From Oscillospiraceae bacterium (GTDB lineage: Bacteria; Bacillota; Clostridia; Oscillospirales; Acutalibacteraceae), in assembly GCA_015065845.1 (NCBI GenBank), contig SVPQ01000003.1, positions 62,001 through 126,000 of the forward strand: a DNA stretch of 64,000 bases, read 5' to 3'. The notes under the pieces were generated by a model. The model made no database searches, had not been told where the DNA came from, and saw only the letters and a list, made by a program, of their open reading frames with translations. Shown here piece by piece: positions 41,743 through 51,158 of this stretch. Made by a program: the position numbers and the translations under genes. Position 1 is the stretch's first letter. Every line of letters starts with the position of its first letter.

Positions 41743-43917
41743 ATGTTTAATGAATTCAGAACATTCGAAACAGAAGTTGCTGGTAGAAAACTCGTAATTG
41801 AAACCGGCAAAATGGCAGGCCTTGCAAATGGCGCTTGTCTTGTTCGTTACGGCGAAACAGAAGTACTTTGTACAGCTACAATGGCTCCAAAGCCAAGAGA
41901 AGGCGTTGACTTCTTCCCACTCTCAGTTGACTTTGAAGAAAAACTTTATTCAGTAGGTAAAATCCCAGGTTCTTTCGGCAGACGCGAAGGTAAAGCATCT
42001 GACAAAGCAGTTCTTACTTCCCGTGTTATTGACAGACCAATTCGTCCACTCTTCCCAAAAGATATGAGAAACGATGTTTCTGTTGTTGCAACAGTTATGT
42101 CTGTTGACCCTGACTGCTCACCTGAAATTGCAGCTCTCTGGGGTGTTTCTACCGCTATTGCTATTTCAGAAATTCCGTGGGATGGCCCTGTTTCAAGCGT
42201 TTCTCTCGGTCTTGTTGATGGTAAATATGTTATCAACCCAAATCTTGAAGAAAGAGCAAAAACAGAAATGACTGTTACAGTTGCTTCTACTGACTCTCTC
42301 GTTGCTATGATTGAAGCAGGTGCAAACGAAATTTCAAACGAAGTTATGTTTGATGGTATTATGTTTGCTCACGAAGAAAATAAAAAGATTGTTGAATTTA
42401 TCAAAGGAATTGTTAAAGAAATCGGTAAAGAAAAAATTCCTTTTGAATCAAACGACCCATCTGAAGAACTTTACGAAGCAGTTAAAGCATTCGCTATTGA
42501 AGATGTTAAAGTTGCTCTTGATACAGATGACAAGAGAATCCGTGACGAAAGACTTCAACCAATTTATGACAGAGTTCACGCTGAATTTGATGAAAAATTC
42601 CCTGAAGAAGCTGCAAAAATTGATGATTGTCTTTACAAACTCCAGAAATTCATTGTTCGCCGTTGGCTTCTTGATGAAGGAAAACGCGTTGACGGCAGAG
42701 GCATTGATGAAATCCGTCCACTTAATGCACAGGTTGACCTTTTAAGCCGTGTTCACGGTTCAGGTATGTTTACCCGTGGTCAGACTCAGGTTCTTTCAAT
42801 TGCTACTCTCGGTACTGCTCGTGATGCTCAGATTCTTGACGGTATTGATGAAGAAGTTGAAAAAAGATATATCCACCACTACAATTTCCCATCTTACTCA
42901 GTTGGTGAAACAAAGCCATCTCGTGGCCCTGGCAGACGCGAAATTGGTCACGGTGCTTTAGCAGAGCGTTCACTCGTTCCAGTTATTCCATCAGTAGAAG
43001 AATTCCCATACACAATCCGTGTTGTTTCAGAAGTTCTTTCTTCAAATGGTTCAACTTCACAGGGTTCAGTTTGTGGTTCTACACTTGCTCTTATGGCTGC
43101 TGGTGTTCCTATTAAAGCACCTGTTGCTGGTATTTCTTGCGGTCTTGTTTCTGAAGGCGACCGTTTCATGACAATGGTTGACATTCAGGGTCTTGAAGAC
43201 TTCTTCGGCGATATGGACTTTAAAGTTGCTGGTACTAAAAAAGGTATTACAGCAATTCAGATGGACTTAAAAGTTCACGGTCTTACACCTGAAATTATTA
43301 AAGAAGCATTTGAAAAAACATATAAAGCTCGTTGCTATATTCTTGATGAAATTATGCTTCCTTGTATTGCAGAACCAAGAAAAGAACTTTCTAAATATGC
43401 ACCAAAACTCCTTTCAACAAAAATTGATGTTGAAAAAATCGGTGATGTTATTGGTAAACAAGGTAAAGTTATTCAGAAAATTTGTGCTGAATGTAACTGT
43501 AAAGTTGATGTTGAAGAAGACGGTACAGTTTATGTTACAGCTATTGATATTGACGATGCACATCGCGCACTCGACATTATCAACACAATCGCAAATGACC
43601 CGGAAGTTGGCGCAATTTATAAAGGTGTTGTTACTCGCCTTATGTCATTCGGCGCATTCGTTGAAATTGCTCCTGGTAAAGAAGGTCTTGTTCACATTTC
43701 AAAACTCGATGTAAAGAGAGTTGAAAAGGTTGAAGATTGTGTAAATGTTGGTGACGAAGTTATCGTTAAGGTTTCAGAAATTGACGACCAGGGCAGAATT
43801 AACCTTTCTCGCCGCGATGCTCTTATTGAAGTTGAAGGTCTTGTTCCTGAAAATGATGTTGAAGAAGAAAGACCAAGAAGAAACTTCAACAGAGATAGAA
43901 GACCGAGAAGAGACTAA
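41743..43917 (+). CDS. pnp: polyribonucleotide nucleotidyltransferase
   Basis: This 724-residue 3'-5' phosphorolytic exoribonuclease is complete. It has two RNase PH domains (LVIETGKMAGLANGACLVRY near the start; VHGSGMFTRGQTQVLSIATL in the second), an alpha-helical linker (about 210-310), a KH domain (IDVEKIGDVIGKQGKVIQKI) and an S1 domain (GVVTRLMSFGAFVEIAPGKE). A short Arg/Asp-rich tail (RRNFNRDRRPRRD) ends it. AAGAGGT precedes the ATG. Confidence 0.98.
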   Translation: MFNEFRTFETEVAGRKLVIETGKMAGLANGACLVRYGETEVLCTATMAPKPREGVDFFPLSVDFEEKLYSVGKIPGSFGRREGKASDKAVLTSRVIDRPIRPLFPKDMRNDVSVVATVMSVDPDCSPEIAALWGVSTAIAISEIPWDGPVSSVSLGLVDGKYVINPNLEERAKTEMTVTVASTDSLVAMIEAGANEISNEVMFDGIMFAHEENKKIVEFIKGIVKEIGKEKIPFESNDPSEELYEAVKAFAIEDVKVALDTDDKRIRDERLQPIYDRVHAEFDEKFPEEAAKIDDCLYKLQKFIVRRWLLDEGKRVDGRGIDEIRPLNAQVDLLSRVHGSGMFTRGQTQVLSIATLGTARDAQILDGIDEEVEKRYIHHYNFPSYSVGETKPSRGPGRREIGHGALAERSLVPVIPSVEEFPYTIRVVSEVLSSNGSTSQGSVCGSTLALMAAGVPIKAPVAGISCGLVSEGDRFMTMVDIQGLEDFFGDMDFKVAGTKKGITAIQMDLKVHGLTPEIIKEAFEKTYKARCYILDEIMLPCIAEPRKELSKYAPKLLSTKIDVEKIGDVIGKQGKVIQKICAECNCKVDVEEDGTVYVTAIDIDDAHRALDIINTIANDPEVGAIYKGVVTRLMSFGAFVEIAPGKEGLVHISKLDVKRVEKVEDCVNVGDEVIVKVSEIDDQGRINLSRRDALIEVEGLVPENDVEEERPRRNFNRDRRPRRD

Positions 43918-43934
43918 TATTTCGCTTCGCTCAA

Positions 43935-44030
43935 GTGAAGAGTGAATAGTGAATAATAAATAGTTTCGGGTCTGCGACGCTATTATAAAAAGACAAAAAC
44001 AGGTGCCGTAACTTTCAGTTACTGGCACCT
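43935..44030. repeat. heptamer element with terminator-like hairpin (locus F)
   Basis: Units GTGAAGA, GTGAATA, GTGAATA, ATAAATA (43935-43962) are followed by GGGTCTGCGACGC (43968-43980), the exact reverse complement of the spacer in locus B. Then comes an AT-rich stretch and a hairpin (44001-44012 with 44018-44030, one bulge) that probably terminates pnp. Only one heptamer arm is present. Confidence 0.7.
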
Positions 44031-44055
44031 TGTATTTATTAAGAGTAGGTATTTT

Positions 44056-45411
44056 ATGCAACATAATTCACAAATCAAAGATTTTACTAAAGGTAGTATA
44101 ACAAAAAACTTAATAATCTTCGCTTTGCCACTGTTCTTTGCGAATCTTTTGCAGGTTGTTTACAATATGGCAGATATGGCGGTTGTAGGTCACGTTTTAG
44201 GTAAAACTGGTATTTCTGCCGTTTCTGTCGGTGGTGATGTTACCCACCTTTTAACATTTATTGCAATGGGACTCTCTAACGCGGGGCAAGTATTAATTGC
44301 CCGTTACATAGGCGCAAAAGAAAAGCATAAAATCGGCAAATTTGTAGGCACAATGAGTGGTTTTTTAGTTATAAGTGCTTTTGTTCTGACCGCCTTAGGA
44401 CTAATTTTTCAGACAGAACTTTTAACGCTTATGAACACGCCCGAAGAAGCTTTTAAGGGTGCAGTAAGTTACTCAACTGTAAGTATGGCAGGACTTATTT
44501 TTATTTATGGTTATAACACAGTAAGTGCTATACTTCGCGGTATGGGTGACTCTAAGCATCCATTTATATTTATTGCAATTGCCGCAGTGTTAAATGTTTT
44601 TTTAGACTTATTGTTTGTTATAAAATTCAATATGGGAGAAATGGGGGCGGCACTTGCTACTATTATAAGTCAGACAGTAAGTTTTATTTCTTGTGTTGTA
44701 TTCCTTATTAAAAGGCGAAAAGAATTTGAACTTACAATGAAATTAAAAGATTTCATTTTCTGGGATAAAGAAATGCTTTCTGCTCTTTTAAAATTAGGTA
44801 TTCCTATGGCAATAAAAACAGCATCTATTCAGATTTCAAAACTCTTTGTAAACTCTTATATTAACTCTTACGGTGTTGCAGTTTCTGCATTCTCAGGAAT
44901 CGCAAATAAAATTGCGAGTGTTGCAAACTTAATTTCAATGGCTATGAACACCGCAGGTAGCACTGTTGTCGGTCAAAATCTCGCCGCAGGTGAATTTAAG
45001 CGGGTTAAAAAAGTCTTGAAAAGTCTCGCAGAAATTACGCTTACAGTTTCAACATTTTTCTCAGTTCTGATTATTCTTTTCCCTGAGGAGATTTTCTCGT
45101 TATTTATAAGCACAAATGAAACCGACGTTTTAAGCATTGCTAAAAACTATATTCCGATTGCGATTCTTCTCTTTTATGGTGCTGCCGCAAGAGCTATTAT
45201 GAATGCACTTCTTAATGGTAGCGGTAACTATAAAATAAATTTTGCAACTGCTATTTTTGACGGAATTATTATGAGAATTGGTCTCGCACTTCTCTTTGGT
45301 CTTGCACTCAATATGCAATACTACGGTTTCTGGCTCGGTGATGCCCTTGCAGGATTCACACCGTTCTTTATTGGGGTAGTTTTTTATGTAAGTGGACGTT
45401 GGAAAAAATAA
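44056..45411 (+). CDS. MATE-family multidrug/cation exporter
   Basis: This 451-residue protein has about 12 membrane segments in two related halves. The N-terminal half has IIFALPLFFANLLQVVYNMA followed by DMAVVGHVLGKTGISAVSVG, and the second half LGIPMAIKTASIQISKLFVN. These are the NorM/DinF-type MATE patterns. It exports organic cations or drugs using a Na+ or H+ gradient. Its neighbours are unrelated; substrate unknown. Confidence 0.9.
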   Translation: MQHNSQIKDFTKGSITKNLIIFALPLFFANLLQVVYNMADMAVVGHVLGKTGISAVSVGGDVTHLLTFIAMGLSNAGQVLIARYIGAKEKHKIGKFVGTMSGFLVISAFVLTALGLIFQTELLTLMNTPEEAFKGAVSYSTVSMAGLIFIYGYNTVSAILRGMGDSKHPFIFIAIAAVLNVFLDLLFVIKFNMGEMGAALATIISQTVSFISCVVFLIKRRKEFELTMKLKDFIFWDKEMLSALLKLGIPMAIKTASIQISKLFVNSYINSYGVAVSAFSGIANKIASVANLISMAMNTAGSTVVGQNLAAGEFKRVKKVLKSLAEITLTVSTFFSVLIILFPEEIFSLFISTNETDVLSIAKNYIPIAILLFYGAAARAIMNALLNGSGNYKINFATAIFDGIIMRIGLALLFGLALNMQYYGFWLGDALAGFTPFFIGVVFYVSGRWKK

Positions 45412-45480
45412 TTAAAAAGTTTGTAAGATTTTCATTTTTGCTTAGTCTTATAAGTGAAAAGAGACGAAAGGGGTGATAAA

Positions 45481-45984
45481 GTGACCGATTTCGAGAAAGT
45501 TTATAAAGAATATTTTAATGATGTTTATCTTTATATAAAACGACTTTCGGGTGATGAACATATAGCGGAAGAAATAACGAGTGAAACATTTTTTAAAGCA
45601 CTCAAATCCATTGACAGTTTTCGTGGCGAATGTGAAATAAGAGTGTGGCTGTGTCAGATAGCAAAGAATAGTTTCTACACTTATATAAAGAAGAACTCTA
45701 AAATACAGAATATAGAAGAATCCGAGCTTATAAATCTACCCGACAGTAAAAACAATGTAGCAGATGAAGTTCAGAGTAAGTTACAAGCATTTGAAATACA
45801 AAGGATACTACACGAAATAGATGAACCATACAGAGAGGTTTTTATGTGGCGTGTTTATGCTGATTTGAGTTTCAAGGAGATTGCCGGAATCTTCAATAAA
45901 AATGAAAACTGGGCGTGCGTCACTTATCACCGTGCCAGAAACCAAATCAAAAAAAGACTGGAGGAAAAGCAAAATGAAAAATGA
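45481..45984 (+). CDS. ECF-type RNA polymerase sigma factor
   Basis: This 167-residue protein has region 2 (FEKVYKEYFNDVYLYIKRLS, EEITSETFFKALKSIDSFRG, WLCQIAKNSFYTYIKK) and region 4 (PYREVFMWRVYADLSFKEIA, NWACVTYHRARNQIKKRLEE). It directs RNA polymerase to envelope-type promoters. Start GTG 45481 has AAAGGGGTG at 6 bases; a GTG nine codons upstream is less well placed. It overlaps the anti-sigma gene by 11 bases, the usual arrangement. Confidence 0.9.
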   Translation: MTDFEKVYKEYFNDVYLYIKRLSGDEHIAEEITSETFFKALKSIDSFRGECEIRVWLCQIAKNSFYTYIKKNSKIQNIEESELINLPDSKNNVADEVQSKLQAFEIQRILHEIDEPYREVFMWRVYADLSFKEIAGIFNKNENWACVTYHRARNQIKKRLEEKQNEK

Positions 45985-46525
45985 ATGTAAAATAATTTCA
46001 GACCTTTTGCCATTGTATCTGGAAGATATGGTATGCGAAGAAACCGCGAAATTTATTAAAAATCATTTAGCTGAATGTGAAAATTGCAAAAACGATTTTG
46101 AAGCACTCAAAAATGGCGATGACATAAAAGAAGTTTTTAAAGAAGAAAATATAAAACCAGCAGAAGACATCAAACCATTTAAAAAGATAATGAAAAAAAT
46201 GAATTTACAAGTTCACAGCATTTCTTATCTGTTAATTGTATTCTTTATATTTTTCGGCTTTCTTTCAATGGATAGTGGCGATGTTTTTTACAACAGTTTA
46301 ATAATGCCGATTGTAGGTGTTTTTGGTTATATAATTTTCAGATTTAAGGCATTTTACAAGTTGCCTGTTTTACTTCTGGTAATTAACCTTTTAGCGTGTC
46401 TTTTCAATTTTGCAGATGTTGAATTTATAGATATATTCTTCTGGACTGCAATATTTACTGCATTTGTATTTGCAGGAATTTTAATAGCATTCTTAATCCA
46501 CTTTGCTCTCAGAAAGGAGAAATAA
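45974..46525 (+). CDS. zf-HC2 anti-sigma factor
   Basis: This 183-residue protein has a zinc-finger anti-sigma domain at about residues 4-45 (CKIISDLLPLYLEDMVCEET, FIKNHLAECENCKNDF, with the H-x3-C-x2-C signature). Three or four membrane segments follow (SISYLLIVFFIFFGFLS, LIMPIVGVFGYIIFRF, LPVLLLVINLLACLFNF, WTAIFTAFVFAGILIAFLIH). It holds the sigma factor at the membrane until a signal arrives. ATG 45974 has GGAGG before it. The gene after it may be the regulated or co-sensing partner. Confidence 0.88.
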   Translation: MKNECKIISDLLPLYLEDMVCEETAKFIKNHLAECENCKNDFEALKNGDDIKEVFKEENIKPAEDIKPFKKIMKKMNLQVHSISYLLIVFFIFFGFLSMDSGDVFYNSLIMPIVGVFGYIIFRFKAFYKLPVLLLVINLLACLFNFADVEFIDIFFWTAIFTAFVFAGILIAFLIHFALRKEK

Positions 46526-46527
46526 AT

Positions 46528-47367
46528 ATGAAAAAGAAGATTTTAAAAGTTTTAGCGTTAGTAGTAGCAATAATTTTAATAATTGGTATCGGAATTTTCG
46601 CAAATGGATTGGTTGGCAACCCTGTTTCGAAATATTTAGCAACAAAAAGTGCGAATGAATATTTAGAAAAAACTTACAGCGATAAAGATTTTGTAATCGA
46701 AGAAGTAAATTATGACTTTAAAACAGGTGGATATTATGCAAGAGTTACTTCCCCTACAAGCATTGACAGTCATTTTTCGTTGTCATTCGATTTGATGGGC
46801 AAACTCGTTCTTGATGCTTATGACGATGTTACAAGTGGTTGGAACACTGCAATGAGACTTGAAGACGATTACAGAAATGCAGTGAAAGCAATTACTGAAT
46901 CGAAAGATTTCAGTGAAAAATATTTTATTGCTTATGGTGAAATCCCCTGTATTTTAAGTGATTACCCAATAGATGAGGAACATCCAGAATATGCTTTACA
47001 AAAAGAGGAACTTGTTATAGACAAAATTTATGATATAAAAGAAGTTGCTTCCCAGCACGGTAAACTTGTTCTTTACGCTTATGATGATGAAGTAACACAC
47101 GAAAGACTCGCTGAATTACTTTTAGATGTAAAAAATAAATTTGATAATTCCGGTGTTACTTTTAAAGCAGTTGACTTTGTACTTGAGCCACCAAAGGTAG
47201 AAGGTGAGCCTTATATGAGTGATGAACAAATATCAATCAGGAATTTCTATTACAGCGATATTTATGAAGATGGTTTAGTCGAAAGAGTTAAAAAAGCTAA
47301 TCAGGAAACGATTGAATATTACGAGGAACAGGATAAGATAAAAGAGCAGGAAATTAGTGGTCAGTGA
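46528..47367 (+). CDS. YfjL-like membrane-anchored protein
   Basis: This 279-residue protein has one N-terminal anchor (ILKVLALVVAIILIIGIGIF). The outside part begins GNPVSKYLATKSANEYLEKT and continues FKTGGYYARVTSPTSIDSHF, the pattern of YfjL-like proteins, which commonly sit behind sigma/anti-sigma pairs in Firmicutes. It starts 2 bases after the anti-sigma gene. Role unknown; probably part of the same envelope response. Its last codons overlap the first units of the locus C repeat. Confidence 0.78.
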   Translation: MKKKILKVLALVVAIILIIGIGIFANGLVGNPVSKYLATKSANEYLEKTYSDKDFVIEEVNYDFKTGGYYARVTSPTSIDSHFSLSFDLMGKLVLDAYDDVTSGWNTAMRLEDDYRNAVKAITESKDFSEKYFIAYGEIPCILSDYPIDEEHPEYALQKEELVIDKIYDIKEVASQHGKLVLYAYDDEVTHERLAELLLDVKNKFDNSGVTFKAVDFVLEPPKVEGEPYMSDEQISIRNFYYSDIYEDGLVERVKKANQETIEYYEEQDKIKEQEISGQ

Positions 47368-47370
47368 GTC

Positions 47371-47510
47371 GGTGGTCAGTTGCTAGTATGGCTAGTGTGG
47401 CTAGTTGCTAGTATGTGAATAAAAATAGTTTATCCTATCATTTAAAGTTAGTATCAACTGAAAATGATAGGATTTTTTTATTATAATACTACTAGCCACA
47501 CTATCCGCTA
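47371..47510. repeat. heptamer-armed hairpin element (locus C)
   Basis: The left side has GCTAGTATG, GCTAGTGTG, GCTAGTT and GCTAGTATG units (about 47381-47416), less strictly 7-base than other loci. The core is ATCCTATCATTT (47432-47443) with AAATGATAGGAT (47462-47473) and inner AGTT/AACT. The right side (47487-47510) carries CTACTAGCCACACT, the reverse complement in style. The T run after the core would also make it a terminator for the sigma operon. Confidence 0.75.
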
Positions 47511-49091
47511 TTAAAGTTCCACCGCTGCTCTTTCAACCTTAAGTCCTTTTGTGTAACGAACCATAAAGTTATTGAAACTTTCTTTAAGTTTATTATCCGC
47601 AGTAGAAGTTACCATTTTTTGTGAAGCGAAAACATCGTCCTCAAGGAATTCTGCAAGTGATTTTTCGCCTTTATTCATCATATACGAAGCGAGTACAGCA
47701 ATACCCCAGGCACCGCCTTCACCTGCAGTTTCCATAACAGAAACTGGTGTATCCATAACTGCAGAGAGTACATTCTGACCAACGAGTGGAGTTTTAAAGA
47801 AACCACCATGACCTAAAATTTTATCAATTGCAACATTCTCTTTCTTTAAAATGTCAAGACCTGTTCTTAAAGCACCAAAGCAAGTAAAGAGTTGAACTCT
47901 CATAAAGTTTGCTAAATTAAAGTTACTGTCAGGCTCTCTGAAGAGAAGTGGTCTACCACTTTCGAAACCTGTAATATGTTCACCTGAGAAATAGTTGTAA
48001 GAAAGAATATTGCCTAAATCATCATCTGCTTCAAGGCTCTTTTTAAAGAGTGCAGTGAAAATATCACCCATATTAAGTGAAACGCCCATTGTATCTGCAA
48101 AATCTTTAAAAAGATTTGCCCATGCATTTATATCTGAAGTACAGTTGTTACAATGCACCATAGCAACTGCATCACCTGCAGGGGTAGTTACAAGGTCAAT
48201 TTCTTCATATCTTTTTGAAAGCATTTTTTCAAGAACAATCATAGCAAAAACAGAAGTACCCGCAGAAACGTTACCTGTTCTTACACCTACTGAGTTTGTT
48301 GCTACCATACCAGTACCTGCGTCACCTTCTGGTGGGCACATAGGAATTCCTGCTTCTAAATCGCCTTCTTCGTCAAGTAAAAGTGCACCTTCTTTTGTTA
48401 ATGTACCAGCACTCTCACCAGCAGAAAGAACTGTTGGAAGAATATCTTGTAATTTCCAAGGGAATTTTTTAACTTCGTCTAACGCATTGAATTTTTCAAT
48501 GTAATCTTCATTGAATTTTCTTGTATCATCGTCAATAGGGAACATACCAGATGCTTCGCCTACACCTAACACTTTTTCGCCTGTTAATTTCCAATGAATG
48601 AAACCTGCAAGTGTTGTGAAGAATGTAATATCTTTAACATGTGGTTCATCAATTAAAATTGCTCTGTATAAATGAGCAATGCTCCAGCGTTGCGGAATAT
48701 TAAACCCAAATAAATCTGAAAGCTTTGTTGCGGCTTCGCCTGTAATAGTATTTCTCCAAGTTCTGAAATGAACGAGTAAATCACCATTATCGTTAAATGG
48801 CATATAACCGTGCATCATACCACTGATGCCAATTGCTTTTAATTTTTTAAGTGTTACACCATACTCGTCTTTTACATTCTTTTTAAGTGATGCGTAAGCG
48901 CCTTTCATTCCTGCGTAAATTTCATCGAGTGAATAAGTCCAGATGTTATCGAGAAAACTATTCTCCCAATCGTAAGCACCAGAAGCAATTGGTGCATTTT
49001 TTTCATCAATAAGCACTGCTTTGATTCTTGTTGAACCGAATTCAATACCTAAAACGGCTTGACCATTTAAAATAAGTTCTTTTACTGACAT
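47511..49091 (-). CDS. FGGY-family carbohydrate kinase
   Basis: This 526-residue kinase begins with the ATP-binding motif [15 protein letters not shown]. It also has [16 protein letters not shown] (the catalytic-Asp region of xylulokinase/ribulokinase-type enzymes), [20 protein letters not shown], and the C-terminal [20 protein letters not shown]. It phosphorylates a ketose, polyol or related sugar. I cannot separate ribulokinase-like from other specificities. AAAGGGG precedes the ATG. It is alone in its unit but on the same strand as the split transketolase cluster 3 kb upstream, with which it could share a pathway. Confidence 0.82.
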   Translation of the reverse strand: MSVKELILNGQAVLGIEFGSTRIKAVLIDEKNAPIASGAYDWENSFLDNIWTYSLDEIYAGMKGAYASLKKNVKDEYGVTLKKLKAIGISGMMHGYMPFNDNGDLLVHFRTWRNTITGEAATKLSDLFGFNIPQRWSIAHLYRAILIDEPHVKDITFFTTLAGFIHWKLTGEKVLGVGEASGMFPIDDDTRKFNEDYIEKFNALDEVKKFPWKLQDILPTVLSAGESAGTLTKEGALLLDEEGDLEAGIPMCPPEGDAGTGMVATNSVGVRTGNVSAGTSVFAMIVLEKMLSKRYEEIDLVTTPAGDAVAMVHCNNCTSDINAWANLFKDFADTMGVSLNMGDIFTALFKKSLEADDDLGNILSYNYFSGEHITGFESGRPLLFREPDSNFNLANFMRVQLFTCFGALRTGLDILKKENVAIDKILGHGGFFKTPLVGQNVLSAVMDTPVSVMETAGEGGAWGIAVLASYMMNKGEKSLAEFLEDDVFASQKMVTSTADNKLKESFNNFMVRYTKGLKVERAAVEL

Positions 49092-49145
49092 AATTATTCC
49101 CCTTTGTCAATTAATAAAATAATTTTACCATATTATAAAAGAAAT

Positions 49146-49715
49146 TTAAAGATTTATTTCTAACTCTTTAATTTTTTCTCTTAAATTCTGAAAATCAGAA
49201 AGTGCATCTGCCTTTTGTGCTTCATTTCTTAAAAGTGCGGCTGGATGAAAAGTGCCCATAAATAAAATATTTCCTTTTTTAATAAATTGCCCGTGTTGTC
49301 TTGTTATTTTAAAATCGGGCGAAATAAGTCTTGTTGCCGCAATTCTACCAAGGCACACAATGATTTTTGGCTTTATAAGTCTTGTTTGCTCACGAAGCCA
49401 GTTTATACACGCTTCCTGCTCGTCTTCTTTGGGGTCGCGGTTTTGTGGCGGTCTGCATTTAACAATATTTGCAATATAGATGTTTTTGTTTCTATCTAAA
49501 CCTATAACTTCCAAATATTTATCTAAAAGTTTGCCCGCTTTCCCTACAAATGGCTCGCCTTGTAAATCTTCATTTTCACCAGGGCCTTCGCCAACAAATA
49601 ATATATCTGCATTTTCGTTACCTACACCAAACACAAGATTTGTTCTTGTGCTTCCCAATGGACATTTCTGACAAGCAAAGCAATCTTTTCTTAATTCAGT
49701 AAAATTTTCGTACAT
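49146..49715 (-). CDS. type-4 uracil-DNA glycosylase (4Fe-4S)
   Basis: This 189-residue enzyme removes uracil from DNA. Cluster cysteines are C15, C18, C87 and C103 (FACQKC, VKCRPP, EACINW). The active-site loop is VGEGPGENEDLQGEPFVGKA, and the FMGTFHPAALLRN motif provides the catalytic-His loop. Length is normal. It overlaps the M24 peptidase stop by one base (TAATG), so the two are co-transcribed. Confidence 0.93.
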   Translation of the reverse strand: MYENFTELRKDCFACQKCPLGSTRTNLVFGVGNENADILFVGEGPGENEDLQGEPFVGKAGKLLDKYLEVIGLDRNKNIYIANIVKCRPPQNRDPKEDEQEACINWLREQTRLIKPKIIVCLGRIAATRLISPDFKITRQHGQFIKKGNILFMGTFHPAALLRNEAQKADALSDFQNLREKIKELEINL

Positions 49716-50791
49716 TATAAAATTATCAACTCTTTTTCGCAGTTTGTTAAATTTATATATCCGTTTTCTGTTATGAGTGCCATATCTTCAATTCTTACAC
49801 CAAATTCATCAGGAATATAAATACCGGGCTCTACAGTTACAATATTACCTGTTTCTAATATTGCTTTACTGTATGGTGAAAGATTTGGAGACTCGTGAAT
49901 TTCTATACCGACGCCGTGACCAGTTCCGTGACCAAAATTTTCTTTATAACCTTTTGCTTCTATAATATCTCTTGCGGCTTTGTCAGCATCAACACCAGAA
50001 ACTCCTGCCTTTAATACTGCGAGTGCTTCAGTTTGTGCCTTTAAAACAGTTTCGTAAACTTCTTTTTGTTTTTCTGTAGGCTCACCCACAATTACAGTTC
50101 TTGTCATATCACTATGGTAACCATTATAAACTGCACCGAAATCCATTGTTATAAAATCGCCATTTTCTATTCTTTTGTCGGTTGGCACACCGTGTGGCAT
50201 AGAAGAATTTTTGCCACTTACGGCAATAGTTTCAAATGAAACTGCCTCAGCACCGTGACTTAGCATATAAAAGTCAAGTTTAAGTGCAATCTCTTTTTCA
50301 GTTACACCTACTTTTATAAATTTTAATATATGTTTAAATGCATCTTCTGCAATTTGTTGCGCTTTTTTAATATATTCAACTTCTTTTTCTGTTTTAACTG
50401 AGCGAAGTTTATTTATAATTTCATCTACTTCTTCTTTTGCTTCTACTTTGCAAAAATCAAATACTTTTTTAAGTGAATTAAGTTCTGCAACAGTAAGTCG
50501 CTCTGTTTCGAGATATATATTCTCTATATTCTTTTCTTTTAAATAAGGTGCTATTGTTTCAGAAACACGCTTTAAAAGAACAGATTTACACACTGTAACC
50601 TGATTTTGTGCCGCTTCAATATAACGGCTATCTGTAAAAAATATCGTTTCATTACCTGTTATTACTAAAAATCCATCAGATGAATTAAACGAAGTAAAAT
50701 ATCTGCGATTTTGGGGTGAAGTAATAATAACACAATCGTTTTTTGATTTTAAAATTTCAGAAAATTTATTTTGCAAATTGAACACACTCAC
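49715..50791 (-). CDS. M24-family Xaa-Pro aminopeptidase/dipeptidase
   Basis: This 358-residue peptidase has the two-domain creatinase layout: an N-terminal domain (residues 1-125) and the metal-binding pita-bread domain with all ligands: MDFGAVYNGYHSDMTRT (two Asp), FGHGTGHGVGIEIHE (His), IVTVEPGIY (Glu) and VRIEDMALI (Glu). It cleaves Xaa-Pro bonds in the cytoplasm. GTG 50791 is the likely start although no strong binding site is visible; another GTG lies two codons on. Confidence 0.92.
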   Translation of the reverse strand: MSVFNLQNKFSEILKSKNDCVIITSPQNRRYFTSFNSSDGFLVITGNETIFFTDSRYIEAAQNQVTVCKSVLLKRVSETIAPYLKEKNIENIYLETERLTVAELNSLKKVFDFCKVEAKEEVDEIINKLRSVKTEKEVEYIKKAQQIAEDAFKHILKFIKVGVTEKEIALKLDFYMLSHGAEAVSFETIAVSGKNSSMPHGVPTDKRIENGDFITMDFGAVYNGYHSDMTRTVIVGEPTEKQKEVYETVLKAQTEALAVLKAGVSGVDADKAARDIIEAKGYKENFGHGTGHGVGIEIHESPNLSPYSKAILETGNIVTVEPGIYIPDEFGVRIEDMALITENGYINLTNCEKELIIL

Positions 50792-50815
50792 TCTAAAAAT
50801 AATTAAGCTAAAATA

Positions 50816-50847
50816 AAAGAGATGATACCAAAAGGCATCATCTCTTT
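50816..50847 (-). terminator. terminator of rpsU
   Basis: An 11-bp stem (50816-50826 with 50837-50847) extended by CC/GG, with T-rich minus-strand tail, directly after the rpsU stop. Confidence 0.88.
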
Positions 50848-50852
50848 ACATT

Positions 50853-51029
50853 TTAATAATATTTGCGTTTACGAGCAGCCTCGGATTTTTTCTTTCTCTT
50901 TACAGAGGGTTTTTCATAATGCTCTCTTTTACGAACTTCTTGGATAACACCGTCTCTTGATGTTTGTCTTTTGAATCTACGAAGAGCACTGTCTAAGGAC
51001 TCGTTTTCTTTAACTTTTACCTGACTCAT
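50853..51029 (-). CDS. rpsU: 30S ribosomal protein S21
   Basis: This 58-residue protein binds near the anti-Shine-Dalgarno end of 16S rRNA. The translation begins [20 protein letters not shown], continues [20 protein letters not shown], and ends in the basic [27 protein letters not shown] lies 8 bases before the ATG. It has its own consensus promoter and terminator. Confidence 0.97.
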   Translation of the reverse strand: MSQVKVKENESLDSALRRFKRQTSRDGVIQEVRKREHYEKPSVKRKKKSEAARKRKYY

Positions 51030-51088
51030 TTAACATTCCCTCCCTCCGTTGTTACCAACAAAGGTATAATTATCATAATACATATGCC

Positions 51089-51117
51089 ATTATACAAGAA
51101 ATCAAGCAATGTGTCAA
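51089..51117 (-). promoter_or_regulatory. promoter of rpsU
   Basis: On the minus strand TTGACA (51117-51112), a 17-base spacer and TATAAT (51094-51089): full consensus, 60 bases before the start codon. Confidence 0.92.
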
Positions 51118-51158
51118 GTAAAATTTTTTAAGAATTTGTTAAAATCAAATTTTCTTGA

